A stretch of DNA of 64,000 nt from Zipacnadum sp036504235 (GCA_036504235.1 DASXVN010000079.1:186001-250000); one strand, 5' to 3'; positions 50,318 to 59,805 are shown, counted from the stretch's first letter. Numbers and translations are program-made. Notes: generated by a model not told the origin, from the letters alone.

Positions 50318-50356
50318 AGGCCGCGGCTCCCGGGGGAGCCGCGGCCTGCGTTGTTT
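50318..50356. terminator. Bidirectional intrinsic terminator
   Basis: CAGGCCGCGGCTCCC pairs with GGAGCCGCGGCCTG around GGG, followed by CGTTGTTT on the plus strand. It lies between convergent genes ending at 50285 and 50368; the minus-strand side is followed by TTGCTGTTTGG. Confidence 0.85.
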
Positions 50357-50367
50357 GCGGGGGGCGC

Positions 50368-50577
50368 TTACTCAGCCTGCGGGTCGCTGGTCTGGGCGCC
50401 GGAGTACTGCTCCTCGTTGAAAGTCACCGAGCCGAGCAGCTCCAGGGCGTTCTGCAGGTGCTGGTCGGCCAGGATCAACTCCTGGTGGATTTCCTCCGGC
50501 ATGCGGTGGGTCTCCGAGACCAGAAGCACTTCGGCGCGCGCGTCTTTGATGCGGTCCACTATATGATTGAGATTCAT
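50368..50577 (-). CDS. Small helical protein of unknown function
   Basis: 69 aa from the ATG at 50577 (GAGGTGA upstream); the longer frame lacks a site. MNLNHIVDRIKDARAEVLLV and ILADQHLQNALELLGS predict two helices, the second perhaps a coiled coil. No signal, no membrane helix, no known family. Likely co-transcribed with the ceramidase-like gene at 50622. Confidence 0.55.
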   Translation of the reverse strand: MNLNHIVDRIKDARAEVLLVSETHRMPEEIHQELILADQHLQNALELLGSVTFNEEQYSGAQTSDPQAE

Positions 50578-50621
50578 GGTTTTCTTCACCTCACGTTTTT
50601 CGTCGTTGCCCCTCACGGGCG

Positions 50622-51950
50622 TTAAGCCAGGGAGTGTAGCACATGCACGGCTTGGGCCACAATGGTGTCTCCGGCTTCCGGAGTCAGCATACTGCTGCGG
50701 GCCAGCATGATCTCATATCCGCCCTCGGCAAAGGCGCGGGCGGTGGGCAGGTACCCGGCCGCCCCGTTGGTCAGTTGCACGACCAGCGTATGGGCAAAGG
50801 GCGACTGGCTCTGTAAGAGTTGCCCCAGCTCGGTGAAGACCTCATTGGGGATGCCCACTAGCGCCACCGTCCCCAGGCGCAGCGCCTGGATCTCCACCTC
50901 CGCCTCGGTTTCCCCGGTCTCCGCCAGCAGCAGGGCCTCATAGTCGTACAGGTCCTGCGCCTCGGTCAGCTGCTCCGGCGTATGCGTCTCCAACAAGGCG
51001 TGGGCGCGAGCGAGTTGCTCGGGCGGCGGCGTGCGCCTCGGCAGGAGCAGCGTCTCGTGCGCCTCGTCCACCGTCCAGTCCGCGGTATACTGCAAGTCCG
51101 GCAGCAATTCCTGGACCGCGGCGGCCAGGGTCCGCCCTGCACGCGGCGTGAACTCCTCGTCCCGCACCACTTTCATGAACAGATCGTGGGTGAACTCGGC
51201 CGGCGCCTCACTGCCCAGCACATCCAGATGGTTGATATCGCCCGCCGCGCCGTTGAGGAACAGGACCACCGTGTCGGCCCCCAGCGTCTCCTGGAGTGCC
51301 TGGCGCAGGTAGTACGGGTAATCGGCTGACAGCTCGGTTCCGCCCACCGTATCCGGGTGCAGGGCGAAGTTCACCAGCAGCGTCAGCGGCCCGCACACCG
51401 AGCGGAAAGCCACCACATTCAGCTCGGAGTTGGCCTCGCCCGCCGGCCGGACCACGTCCGGATTGCCCAGGCCGGGATTGGTGCGCAGCGAGCCATCCCG
51501 CATCCAGTAGCGGCGGACAAACTGCAAGCCCGGCACCTGGGTCGAGCCGAAGGCCAGCTCGGTGGCCGTCGCGCGGGCCTGTGCTTGGCGCAGCGCCTCC
51601 CCGCACCAGACCACCAGTTGCCGCAGGTAATCCTCGTCCCGCTTCGTCAGAAACGCCGAGATCGTCGGGCCCGCGGTATGAGTATGCGTGGCGTGTACGA
51701 ACAAACGCTCGCCGGGTATCCCCAGTTCCGCCTGGGCCTGGCGGCGTAGCTCCAGCACCATATCGTGCGGCACCGCGATCAGGTCCAGCGAGAGGATCGC
51801 GAGGGGGTCCTCGCCGGCGATCACCAGCGCGTGCGCCTGGAGATCATCGTGGATCCCAGTAGCCTTGCGGTCCTCGAAGTAGCCGGGGACCGAGCTGCCC
51901 AGCGGCGGGTTGATCTTGACTACAGCCGAACCGACGGCGGGGGTGGCCAT
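50622..51950 (-). CDS. Neutral/alkaline ceramidase-like hydrolase (N-terminal domain family)
   Basis: 442 aa, ATG at 51950 with AAAGGTGA 8 nt upstream. HATHTHTAGPTIS (about residues 86-98), NFALHPDTVGG with SADYPYYLR, and LFLNGAAGDINHLD match the zinc-site motifs of the neutral ceramidase family. No signal peptide, so probably cytoplasmic, and not necessarily a ceramidase: family members lacking the C-terminal domain have unknown amide or ester substrates. The C-terminal ceramidase domain is not evident. Confidence 0.8.
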   Translation of the reverse strand: MATPAVGSAVVKINPPLGSSVPGYFEDRKATGIHDDLQAHALVIAGEDPLAILSLDLIAVPHDMVLELRRQAQAELGIPGERLFVHATHTHTAGPTISAFLTKRDEDYLRQLVVWCGEALRQAQARATATELAFGSTQVPGLQFVRRYWMRDGSLRTNPGLGNPDVVRPAGEANSELNVVAFRSVCGPLTLLVNFALHPDTVGGTELSADYPYYLRQALQETLGADTVVLFLNGAAGDINHLDVLGSEAPAEFTHDLFMKVVRDEEFTPRAGRTLAAAVQELLPDLQYTADWTVDEAHETLLLPRRTPPPEQLARAHALLETHTPEQLTEAQDLYDYEALLLAETGETEAEVEIQALRLGTVALVGIPNEVFTELGQLLQSQSPFAHTLVVQLTNGAAGYLPTARAFAEGGYEIMLARSSMLTPEAGDTIVAQAVHVLHSLA

Positions 51951-52055
51951 AAGCGCTTCACCTTTTCATGGAAAAACCGCGCACCCGCAATCCGTGGTGC
52001 GCGCTGCTACTATTGTACCACTTGGGGGAAAATCCGGCCAAGGCGGAGTCGCCGC

Positions 52056-53387
52056 CTAGCCCGCGGCCGCGGCCATCATCTCCGGCACGGAGTGCTCCGC
52101 CACGTACTCCCCGCGCAGGCAAGGCAGCACGTAGGGTCCCTCCGGCAGCACCGTGATCGTGGCCTCGGGCCCCAGCGCCGCGAGCGCTTGCGCCACGCCC
52201 GCCTCCACGCTGGCCATCGGCTCCAGGCCCAGCCGCCGCTGCAGGTCCGGGTCGAGCGTCGAGAAGTTGAGCACCCGGTGCTCGCGCGTAACCTGCTCGA
52301 TCTGGTGCAGCGCCCAGCCATCCACCCCGTGCGGCCCGCCGGCGGTCAGCGCCGCGCGGACCCAGCGGTGGCAGTCCTCCACCGACAGCATCAGGTCCGC
52401 GAACTCCTCGCTGCCCACGCCCTCCTCATTGGCCTGCGCCACGATCAGGTAGCCGCCCGGCCGGCACACCTTGCCGCCCACGCAGATAGCCTTCAGCCCC
52501 TGGTAGAAGACGCGGTCCAGCGGGTAGCCCGCGTTGGAGGTGACCACGATATCCGCCGGCTCCTCCAGGACCACCTTGGCCGCGCGCTCCGCGGCGGTCA
52601 TCCCGGCGATCTGCACGGCCCGCGTCTCCCCGGCCCCCAGCCAGGTGACGCGCCGCTGCTCGTCGAGGGTGCAGGCCACGGCGAAGTCCGCCCCGCCCAC
52701 CAGCCGGTAGGCGTCCCAGGCCTCCTCGTCGGCGGGATTGTCGCACACGCGGCCCATCTCTACGTGCGGATGCTCGATGATCTCGGGGCAGTGGAACCGG
52801 CAGATGGTCTCGGCGGAGGCCAGGCCGGGCAGAATCATCTTGCGCCCGCCGGAGTATCCGGCGAACAGGTGCGGCTCAATCAGGGAGACCAGCACGCGCA
52901 ATTCGGCCTGCCGGTAGCGGCGGTCCAGCAGGATCGGCGTGCCCCGGCGCGAGTGTCCGACCAACTCATGACTGGCGGCGTCCCGGGCCTGGTGCGACTC
53001 CATGCGGTAGCCCCCGGCGGCGATCTCCGGGCCGACGATCTCCTGCCAGTCGGCGGCGGTCGCGACCCGGTGCAGGCCGGTGGCCACCAGCAGCAGGATG
53101 TCCGCCGGCTGCAGGCCCGCCTGGTGCAACTCAGCCAGCAGCGGCGGGAGCAGCGTCGGACCGGGCAGCGGCCGGGTCGAGTCGGGCAACACCACGCACG
53201 CCGACCGGCGGCCGCGGGCCAGCTCCCCCAGCGGCGCCGAGCCCAGCGGCGCGGCCAGCGCGGCCCGGGTGGCGGCGTCCACGTCGGCCAGGGCAGGCCC
53301 CGCCTGCAGGCGCAGCACATGGCGCAGATTGCGGTCCGGCAGGGTCACGCTCAGCCCCGAGCGGCCATAGCGCAGATCAATCTCCAT
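52056..53387 (-). CDS. LarA-family nickel-pincer racemase/epimerase
   Basis: 443 aa, ATG at 53387 with AAGGAG 8 nt upstream. VVLPDSTRPLPGP, LVATGLHR (the first catalytic His), IEPHLFAGYSGGRKMILPG (the second His and the Lys that binds the nickel pincer nucleotide) and FHCPEI are kept from lactate racemase LarA. The substrate may be lactate or another 2-hydroxyacid. It needs the pincer cofactor made by LarB, LarC and LarE, none of which is in the window. Neighbour: a ceramidase-like hydrolase transcribed the same way, 105 nt downstream. Confidence 0.88.
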   Translation of the reverse strand: MEIDLRYGRSGLSVTLPDRNLRHVLRLQAGPALADVDAATRAALAAPLGSAPLGELARGRRSACVVLPDSTRPLPGPTLLPPLLAELHQAGLQPADILLLVATGLHRVATAADWQEIVGPEIAAGGYRMESHQARDAASHELVGHSRRGTPILLDRRYRQAELRVLVSLIEPHLFAGYSGGRKMILPGLASAETICRFHCPEIIEHPHVEMGRVCDNPADEEAWDAYRLVGGADFAVACTLDEQRRVTWLGAGETRAVQIAGMTAAERAAKVVLEEPADIVVTSNAGYPLDRVFYQGLKAICVGGKVCRPGGYLIVAQANEEGVGSEEFADLMLSVEDCHRWVRAALTAGGPHGVDGWALHQIEQVTREHRVLNFSTLDPDLQRRLGLEPMASVEAGVAQALAALGPEATITVLPEGPYVLPCLRGEYVAEHSVPEMMAAAAG

Positions 53388-53536
53388 CGGCGGCTCCTTC
53401 TACGATTGCGATGCGACAGCCTTTCCTCCCCGGCGCGAAAGGCACCTGCCCGCAGGAAACTCGCGCTCCCGTGAACTATCCGACGCGATATCCGTCAAAT
53501 ACAACGTTCCTAACTTGCCTAGGGGAGATGATCCGC

Positions 53537-53878
53537 GTGGCTGACGAGAAGACTTCCGCCGTGCAGGAACTCAGCGAGGAAACTTTCAACGCCCGGACGG
53601 CGGAGACGCCGGCCTGCGTGGTGGACTTCTACGCCACCTGGTGCCCCCATTGCCGCGCCTTCCGGCCGGTCTATGAGGAGGTCGCCGGCGCTTGCGACAC
53701 CCCGGTCACCTTCTACGCCGCCGACGTGGAGAAGTGCGAGGAGGCCGCGGGCCGCTTCAACGTGCGCTCCATCCCGACCGTGGTCATCCTCAAGGACGGC
53801 CAGCCTGTGGATACCCACATCGGCGCGATGACCCCCGAGGCGCTCCGCGAGTGGGTCGCCACCAAGTGCGAGGTCTAG
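53537..53878 (+). CDS. Thioredoxin-like protein with a CPHC active site
   Basis: 113 aa from the GTG at 53537 (GGGGAGA 9 nt upstream); the ATG at 53528 is the alternative, but its ribosome site would touch it. VVDFYATWCPHCRAFRPVYEEVA is the redox site: WCPHC in place of WCGPC of thioredoxin, seen also in DsbA, and likely to make it more oxidising. VRSIPTVVILKDGQPV holds the cis-Pro. No signal peptide, so cytoplasmic. Confidence 0.9.
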   Translation: MADEKTSAVQELSEETFNARTAETPACVVDFYATWCPHCRAFRPVYEEVAGACDTPVTFYAADVEKCEEAAGRFNVRSIPTVVILKDGQPVDTHIGAMTPEALREWVATKCEV

Positions 53879-53906
53879 CTCCGGCTGACCGAGGCCCCAG
53901 GTTCTG

Positions 53907-53945
53907 CGACAAGCCCACCGCCCCCCCGGTGGGTTTGTCGTTCTT
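53907..53945 (+). terminator. Intrinsic terminator of the thioredoxin gene
   Basis: CGACAAGCCCACCG pairs with CGGTGGGTTTGTCG across CCCCCC, followed by TTCTT. Confidence 0.85.
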
Positions 53946-54029
53946 CCGGGAGCCGTGGGGTGAACCCGCCCGGGCCTCGCGCCGTCACAGTCCCCGTCCC
54001 TATTCTGTGAGTAAGAGGAGACAGGGGTC

Positions 54030-54317
54030 ATGAAGATACACGTCACGTTCGAGGCTTTCCCGGGCATCCTGGGCGCCGATGTCACGCGGCTGCGCTCCGA
54101 AGTCGGCCAGGCCATGGAGCGCATCATGCAGTCCGGCAAGATGGTTGACGGCGGGATCTTTGCTGACCTGCGCGGCGGCTACATGATCATGGAGATCAGC
54201 TCCGGCGGCGAGCTGCAGGCCCTGCTGGGCGGCCAGATACTGGACAACTTCAAGGTCTGCACGCACCCGATCGCCTCCTTCGAGGAACTGAAGGCGCTCT
54301 TCGCCCGCGGGGGCTAG
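54030..54317 (+). CDS. Small alpha/beta protein of unknown function
   Basis: 95 aa, ATG at 54030 after AGAGGAGA. One ferredoxin-like fold is predicted (MKIHVTFEAFPG; FADLRGGYMIMEIS; DNFKVCTHPIASFEEL), with the pattern of muconolactone-isomerase or YCII-like small proteins. No signal peptide or metal motif. Function unknown. Confidence 0.7.
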   Translation: MKIHVTFEAFPGILGADVTRLRSEVGQAMERIMQSGKMVDGGIFADLRGGYMIMEISSGGELQALLGGQILDNFKVCTHPIASFEELKALFARGG

Positions 54318-54460
54318 CCACCGCCGCTCTGGCCCGCAATTTGCAGCCACCCACCCAGACGTTGCCGCGCGGACCGGCGCACCGCTTCAGTCTTTCGCTG
54401 TGGCGGGGCTGGGGGAAGGATCTACGCAGGTCCCACCTCCCGCCCCGCCATGCCAATCTC

Positions 54461-55759
54461 TTAGCGAGCGCCTCGCAGCACGGTGGCGTCGCTCTGGTCC
54501 GACGCGACCTCCATGGACGCCGCCCGGCGCGGCAGAATCCTGTCCCGCAGTATCAGGGCGGGTGTCTCGATCAGCCTTCCCAGTAGTATCCCCATCCCCG
54601 TGGCAAAGACCACGTACAGCGTTACCGCCGGTATGGCGAAGAGCAGCAGCCTTACCTCGCTCCCGGCTAGACTCCCGGCCCAACCCCCGTAGCGGGTGAT
54701 GACCTTAATCGCTCCCAGCCCCAGGTCCCAGTGCCACAGATAGATGCTGTAGCTGAAAAATCCCAGGAAAGCCATCGCTCGAAAGACCCAGCGGTGGAGC
54801 AGCCGCTGCAGGAAGGGCGAAGTCTCTCCCCCGACGATGAAGCTCCCCAAGAGCAGCGCGAAGCCTAGATAGGTGACGGTCGGGCCGTAGGTCCAGGTGA
54901 AGGCGGTCTCCGAGAGCGGTTGCGGCTGTGGGAACACCAGCAGCAGCACTCCCGCCGCCGCCAGCGTCGCCGGCCAGTAGCGGAAGATGGTGAAGAACCA
55001 AGCGCGGTGGGCGTGATAGACATACGCCATCATCACCCCAAAAAACAGCCCATCCATGCGGAAGTGTGTGGGGTAGCGGAAGTAGTTGCCGGAGATGCCG
55101 GGATGGGCGTTCCACAGTTGCAGCCGCGACAGGAAGCTGATGGCCATGATCGCTACACCAAGGGGCAGGATCAGCCTCAGGTTCCCCGGCCGCCCCTGGC
55201 GCCCGCGGGTCAGCAGCACCATCAGCAGCGTCAGCCCGAGGTAGAAGTGCTCCTCGACGGCCAGGCTCCAGGTGTGGGGGCGGGGGGTAATGTACGTCCC
55301 TCGGCCGGCCAGGAACTCCGTCCCTTCCCGCCAGTAGTTCTGCAGGTGGAAGAGGTTGGCTTTGGCGCCCCAGAGGAAGGGGAACACGCTACCGTGCTGG
55401 ACGTAGATGAGGGCGGGCAGAACCAGCAGGTAGATGCAGTAGGCCGGCCAGATCTTAAAGCCGCGCCGCAGCAGGAAGCGCTTCCAGTCGACGCGGCCGT
55501 ACTGCCGCGCCTCCCGCACCAGCAGCCCCCCGACCAGAAAGCCGCTGAGCACGAAGAACAGGTCCACCCCGCGCGGCCCGTTGTCGCGCAGCCAGTGCAG
55601 CGGAAACCCCAGGGCGCTCTCCCGCGCCGGCAGCCAGTACGGGGACACGTGCGCGGCCAGGACCATCAAGATGGCCAGTCCGCGCAGTACATCGAGCGCT
55701 AATATCCGCCCCTTGATTTGCGAAGCGGGCCAAATCCAGTTCCAGAACCTGCGCAGCAT
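54461..55759 (-). CDS. Acyltransferase 3 family membrane protein (OafA-like)
   Basis: 432 aa, ATG at 55759. RGLAILMVLAAHVS with an early His, VDLFFVLSGFLVGGLLV, RPHTWSLAVEEHFYL and about ten membrane helices are those of acyltransferase 3 proteins, which add O-acyl groups to surface glycans. No SGNH domain follows. It might modify the polysaccharide made by the 20-33 kb locus. Alone in its transcription unit, with the preceding gap from 55760 empty apart from ordinary sequence. Confidence 0.9.
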   Translation of the reverse strand: MLRRFWNWIWPASQIKGRILALDVLRGLAILMVLAAHVSPYWLPARESALGFPLHWLRDNGPRGVDLFFVLSGFLVGGLLVREARQYGRVDWKRFLLRRGFKIWPAYCIYLLVLPALIYVQHGSVFPFLWGAKANLFHLQNYWREGTEFLAGRGTYITPRPHTWSLAVEEHFYLGLTLLMVLLTRGRQGRPGNLRLILPLGVAIMAISFLSRLQLWNAHPGISGNYFRYPTHFRMDGLFFGVMMAYVYHAHRAWFFTIFRYWPATLAAAGVLLLVFPQPQPLSETAFTWTYGPTVTYLGFALLLGSFIVGGETSPFLQRLLHRWVFRAMAFLGFFSYSIYLWHWDLGLGAIKVITRYGGWAGSLAGSEVRLLLFAIPAVTLYVVFATGMGILLGRLIETPALILRDRILPRRAASMEVASDQSDATVLRGAR

Positions 55760-55966
55760 GCGGAAGATTCCTTTAGTTCACGTCGTGGCCGTCTCCACTC
55801 CTCGAATCTCGCTCAAGTCTAACATAGCGGAGCCACAGATGTTTGTCAATTCTCCGGGGGGAGGAGGGACGCCTCCCCCAAATCGCCGCCAGGTGTGACC
55901 AACGGCAGGAACTCTCTCGGCGAAGCCGAATACACCCTCTAACGCTATCGCCCAGGAGTGATCGCA

Positions 55967-57208
55967 ATGCCTAGGAATCGGCTGGCCGGTTTGCTCATCT
56001 CGCTGTTCCTGCTAACCCTCGGCGCCGCCGCCCTCGCGCAGCCCGCACCTACCGCCGCCCCGGCCCCGTACCCCGCCACGCCCGGAGAGGTCGTCAAGGC
56101 CGAAGTCGATCTCCTCGAGGGACTCGCGTTCGGGAACTGGCCAGCCTGGATTGAGAAGGTCACGTATTACTGGTGCGCTAAGTCCGAGAGGGAGTATGGC
56201 GGCGACCTCGAGAATCTGATACTACTTGCCGGGTTGACCATGCCCACCGTGGAGACCTACGACAAAACCACCTCCGACACCGCCGCGACCGTCGGCGTCA
56301 TCCCCAAGTCTCGCCAGCTTACCTTCACGCTAGTGAAAGAGGACGGCCAGTGGCGCATTGACATGGAGGCGACGTTTGATTCCTTCCCGCCCGAGTTAAG
56401 CACGGGCATGCTGCAGCCCGCCCCGCCCCCCACCGCCTCCCCCGACGAGGTCGTCAAGGCCTTCGTCAACGGATTTGAGGTCCGCCCCCCACGGGGACCG
56501 CATGATGACGAACTCGAGCCTTATCTTACCGTCAAGTCACGAGACATGCTCTGGCGCTATGCAGACCTGTTCGACCTGGGGCTGCACTTTCCAATCGTCG
56601 AGACCCACGACATAACCACCTCCGACACCGCCGCGACCATCGGAGTCACACCCACTCCCCGCCAACTCACCTTCAAGCTCGTCAAGGAGGACGGCCAGTG
56701 GCGTATCGATCTGCCGGCCACTCTGGATTCCTTCCCGCCCGAGATGCGCCCCGCTCAGTCACAGCCCGCCTCACCCACACCCGTCGTCCCGGCCCCGTAC
56801 CCCGCCACCCCCGATGAGGTTGTAAAGGCTTTCGTCAACCGACTCGGCGCCATCCGCCCGAGCGAACCGAATGTATCGCTCAAGCCTTATGTGATCGTTA
56901 AGTCACGAGGTGCGTCCTGGAAATATGCAAAGTCCCTCTACATGGCGCTGACCTTCCCTGCCGTCGAGACCCACGACAAGGACGCCTCCGCCACCGCCGC
57001 GACCGTCGGAGCCATCGCCACTCCCCGGCCATTGATTTTCACACTCGTCAAGGAGGACGGCGAGTGGCGCATCGACCTGCAGGCCACGCTGGATTCCTTC
57101 CCGCCCCTGCTGCGCCCCAACAAGTCACTCCCCATGTGGGGCACGAAGCCGACCTTGCGCGCGAAACCGCCCGTGCCCCAGGCGCTTCCGCCCCCGCCCG
57201 GTCCCTAA
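55967..57208 (+). CDS. Secreted protein with three tandem homologous domains
   Basis: 413 aa, ATG at 55967 (AGGAG 8 nt upstream). Signal peptide: LAGLLISLFLLTLGAAALAQ. Three copies of a domain of about 110-120 residues follow. Each opens with PGEVVKAEV / PDEVVKAFV / PDEVVKAFV, runs through ETYDKTTSDTAATVGV-type and LTFTLVKEDGQWRIDM-type phrases, and ends DSFPPE. The layout resembles DUF4878/NTF2-like exported domains. Pro/Ala linkers (PAPYPATP) separate them. Copies 1 and 2 have diverged from 3. Function unknown. Confidence 0.75.
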   Translation: MPRNRLAGLLISLFLLTLGAAALAQPAPTAAPAPYPATPGEVVKAEVDLLEGLAFGNWPAWIEKVTYYWCAKSEREYGGDLENLILLAGLTMPTVETYDKTTSDTAATVGVIPKSRQLTFTLVKEDGQWRIDMEATFDSFPPELSTGMLQPAPPPTASPDEVVKAFVNGFEVRPPRGPHDDELEPYLTVKSRDMLWRYADLFDLGLHFPIVETHDITTSDTAATIGVTPTPRQLTFKLVKEDGQWRIDLPATLDSFPPEMRPAQSQPASPTPVVPAPYPATPDEVVKAFVNRLGAIRPSEPNVSLKPYVIVKSRGASWKYAKSLYMALTFPAVETHDKDASATAATVGAIATPRPLIFTLVKEDGEWRIDLQATLDSFPPLLRPNKSLPMWGTKPTLRAKPPVPQALPPPPGP

Positions 57209-57228
57209 TCGCCTTCCGCGCACCCTCC

Positions 57229-57263
57229 CCCGCCCCGGTCCTCCGACCGGGGCGGTGTTGCTT
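57229..57263 (+). terminator. Intrinsic terminator after the triple-domain gene
   Basis: CCGCCCCGGTC pairs with GACCGGGGCGG across CTCC, followed by TGTTGCTT. It insulates purL from the gene upstream. Confidence 0.75.
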
Positions 57264-57297
57264 CCGCAGGCAGGCGGTTTCGGCGCGCGGGCGGAAC

Positions 57298-57306
57298 TGG
57301 TATAAT
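57298..57306 (+). promoter_or_regulatory. Extended -10 promoter element of purL
   Basis: TGGTATAAT, a perfect extended -10 with a weak -35 (TTTCGG about 17 bp upstream). The start would be near 57313, giving a leader of about 48 nt with AGGAG before the ATG. Confidence 0.65.
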
Positions 57307-57360
57307 GTCAGCGCCACGGCCCACGCGCCCTACTGCATGCCCCATACAGGAGTCGTAATC

Positions 57361-59751
57361 ATGGAACTTGACGAACGGATTCTTACTGTCTCGCAGATGT
57401 CCGACGAGGAAATCGCCACTACCGTCGCCGATATGAGCATCGGCCTGACGCCCTTTGAGGTGCGCCGGGTGGCCGAGCTGATCGGCCGCGATCCCACCTT
57501 CTGCGAGCTGCATATCTTCAATGTGGAGTGGTCCGAGCACTGCTCCTACAAGTCCAGCCGCGCCACCCTCAAGGAGTTCCTGCCCACCGACGGCCCCAAT
57601 GTCATCCTGGGGCCGCAGGAGGACGCCGGGATCGTCTTTTTCACCGAGTTCGAGGGCAAGCGCTACGGCGTGGTCATCGCCCACGAGAGCCACAACCACC
57701 CCAGCCAGGTCCTGCCCAACGAGGGCGCGGCGACCGGCGTCGGCGGCATCGTCCGCGACGTGGACTGCATGGGCGCGCGCGTCATTGCCACCGGCGACCC
57801 GCTGCGCTTCGGCGACCCCACCGGGGCGCACGCCGAGCGCACCAAGTGGATCGTGCGCGGCGTCGTGGACGGCATCTGGCAGTACGGCAACGCCCTGGGC
57901 GTGCCCAATCTCGCCGGCGACATCTACTTCCACGAGTCCTTTGATGACAACTGCCTGGTCAACGTGGTCGCCCTCGGCCTGGTCGCCGAGGAGGACATTA
58001 TCCACTCCGCGGTGCCCTGCGAGGCCTTTGACCAGCCTTACGATATGATCCTGGTCGGCAAGCCGACCGACGATTCCGGCTACGGCGGCTCGGCCTTCGC
58101 CAGCAAGATCATCGGCTCGGAAGAGGAAAAGCGCGACGACCGCGGCGCGGTCCAGGTGCCCGACCCCTTTCTCAAGAACGTCCTGGCCATGCGCAAGGCC
58201 AACGAGGCCGTCCGCACCCGGGCCAAGGAGCTGGGCCTCAAGATCGGCGTCAAGGACATCGGCGGCGGCGGCTTTGCCTGCGGCTCCTCCGAGATCACCG
58301 ACGCCGGCGGCATGGGCGTGGAGATCAATCTGGACGAGGTCCACGTGGGCCTCGACAATCTGCTGCCCGAGGTGATTAGCTGCGCCGAGACCCAGGAGCG
58401 CTACGTCCTGGCGGTGCCCGCGGGCTTCACCGCGGAGGTCCTGCGCATCTACAACGAGGACTGGGACCTGCCCAACGTCTACGAGAACGCGCAGGCCCGC
58501 GTGGTCGGCCGCTACATCCCCGAGCAGGTCTATCGCCTCACGCACCAGGGCAAGATCGTCTGCGAGGCGCCGGTCAAGGCCGTCACCACCGGCATCCGCT
58601 ACGACCGCGTCGAGACCCCCCGCGAGTTCACGGGCGAGGAGCCGCAGTTCTACCAGCCCGCCGATCTCGGCGAGGTACTGCTCAGTGTGCTGGGGAGCAT
58701 GAACATCTGCTCGCGCGGCTACATCTTCCGCGACTACGACAGCGAGGTGCAGGGCAACGCCGTCATCCGTCCCGGCGAGGCGGGCGCGGGCGTCATGGCT
58801 CCGCTGGAGGGCAGCGACGCCGCGATCGCCCTGTCGGTGGACGCCAACCCCTTCTATGGCCTGATTGACCCCTACTGGGGCGGGGCCACCGCGGTCGCCG
58901 AGGCCATGCGCAACGTCGCCTGCGTAGGCGCGACTCCGGCGGGCCTGACCGACTGCCTCTGCTACGGCAACCCGGAGCTGCCCGAGTCCTTCTGGGAGTT
59001 CCGCCAGGGCGTGCGCGGCATCTCCGACGCGGCCCGCAATCTGCCGCTCAAGGACTACTCCGGCGCGCCGACGCCCGTCGTCTCCGGCAACGTTTCGCTC
59101 TACAACGAGTCGGCCGGCGGCTCGGTCGCGCCCTCGCCGATCATCGCTTGCGTCGGCGTGATGCCCGACTACACCAAGGCCCTCACCATGCAACTCAAGC
59201 GCCCCGGCGCCAGCCTCTTCCTGCTCGGGCCGCGTAAGGACGAGCTGGGCGGCTCGGCCTACTACCAGGTGTTGAACCTCGGGCTAGGCCGCAACGTTCC
59301 TCAGGTAGACTGGGAGCTGGAGTCCAATATGATCTTCGCGGTCATTGACGCCATCCAGGCGGGCCACGTGGCCGCCGCCCAGGATATCAGCGACGGTGGC
59401 CTGCTGGTCGCGGTCAGCGAGATGGCCCTCGGCGGGCACGGTAAAGGCCGGCACGGCGCGACGCTCGACGTCACCGCCAGCGACCTGGTTCTGCCCGGCA
59501 CGGAGACCTTCCTGCGCCCGGACAAGTGGCTGTTCTCCGAGTCCAGCGGCTTCGTCGTGGAGTGCACCCCCGGCCACGAGGCCGCCCTGCTCGACCTCTG
59601 CGCCCGCTACAACCTGCAGCCGCTCCGCCTGGGCGAGGTAAGCGCCGAGCCCACGCTGGAGGTAAAAATAGACGGCCAGGCCCAACTCCAGGTATCCCTA
59701 GACGCCATGCGCGACGCCTGGGTAAATGGGTTGGCGAAGGTGCTGCGGTAG
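57361..59751 (+). CDS. purL: Phosphoribosylformylglycinamidine synthase, large subunit (PurL)
   Basis: 796 aa, ATG at 57361 (AGGAG 9 nt upstream); the open frame extends upstream but begins inside the preceding gene. FNVEWSEHCSYKSSRATLKE and HESHNHPSQVLPNEGAATG bind FGAR and the catalytic His region; GDPTGAHAERTKWI follows. ATP-dependent conversion of FGAR to FGAM, fourth step of purine synthesis; this short PurL type works with separate PurQ and PurS, which are not seen here. The stop codon TAG lies in a family 2 repeat. Confidence 0.95.
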   Translation: MELDERILTVSQMSDEEIATTVADMSIGLTPFEVRRVAELIGRDPTFCELHIFNVEWSEHCSYKSSRATLKEFLPTDGPNVILGPQEDAGIVFFTEFEGKRYGVVIAHESHNHPSQVLPNEGAATGVGGIVRDVDCMGARVIATGDPLRFGDPTGAHAERTKWIVRGVVDGIWQYGNALGVPNLAGDIYFHESFDDNCLVNVVALGLVAEEDIIHSAVPCEAFDQPYDMILVGKPTDDSGYGGSAFASKIIGSEEEKRDDRGAVQVPDPFLKNVLAMRKANEAVRTRAKELGLKIGVKDIGGGGFACGSSEITDAGGMGVEINLDEVHVGLDNLLPEVISCAETQERYVLAVPAGFTAEVLRIYNEDWDLPNVYENAQARVVGRYIPEQVYRLTHQGKIVCEAPVKAVTTGIRYDRVETPREFTGEEPQFYQPADLGEVLLSVLGSMNICSRGYIFRDYDSEVQGNAVIRPGEAGAGVMAPLEGSDAAIALSVDANPFYGLIDPYWGGATAVAEAMRNVACVGATPAGLTDCLCYGNPELPESFWEFRQGVRGISDAARNLPLKDYSGAPTPVVSGNVSLYNESAGGSVAPSPIIACVGVMPDYTKALTMQLKRPGASLFLLGPRKDELGGSAYYQVLNLGLGRNVPQVDWELESNMIFAVIDAIQAGHVAAAQDISDGGLLVAVSEMALGGHGKGRHGATLDVTASDLVLPGTETFLRPDKWLFSESSGFVVECTPGHEAALLDLCARYNLQPLRLGEVSAEPTLEVKIDGQAQLQVSLDAMRDAWVNGLAKVLR

Positions 59752-59770
59752 GACGGGCGTCTCGCCCGTC
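59748..59770. repeat. Family 2 half element overlapping the purL stop
   Basis: GTAGGACGGGCG-TCT-CGCCCGTC, a single hairpin of the family seen in pairs at 10666 and 11749. It contains the purL stop codon. Confidence 0.8.
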
Positions 59771-59805
59771 ACCAATTGCGAACGAGAGAACCAGGAGGTA
59801 ACCCC

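Noticed and set aside
57205..59193. A 662-codon open frame antisense to purL, and similar long antisense frames across the 20-43 kb genes (for example 31619-32980 and 41834-43276)
   Set aside because: They mirror strongly G/C-biased third positions of real genes on the other strand, have no ribosome sites, and encode Arg/Gly/Pro/Ala-rich sequence with no motifs.
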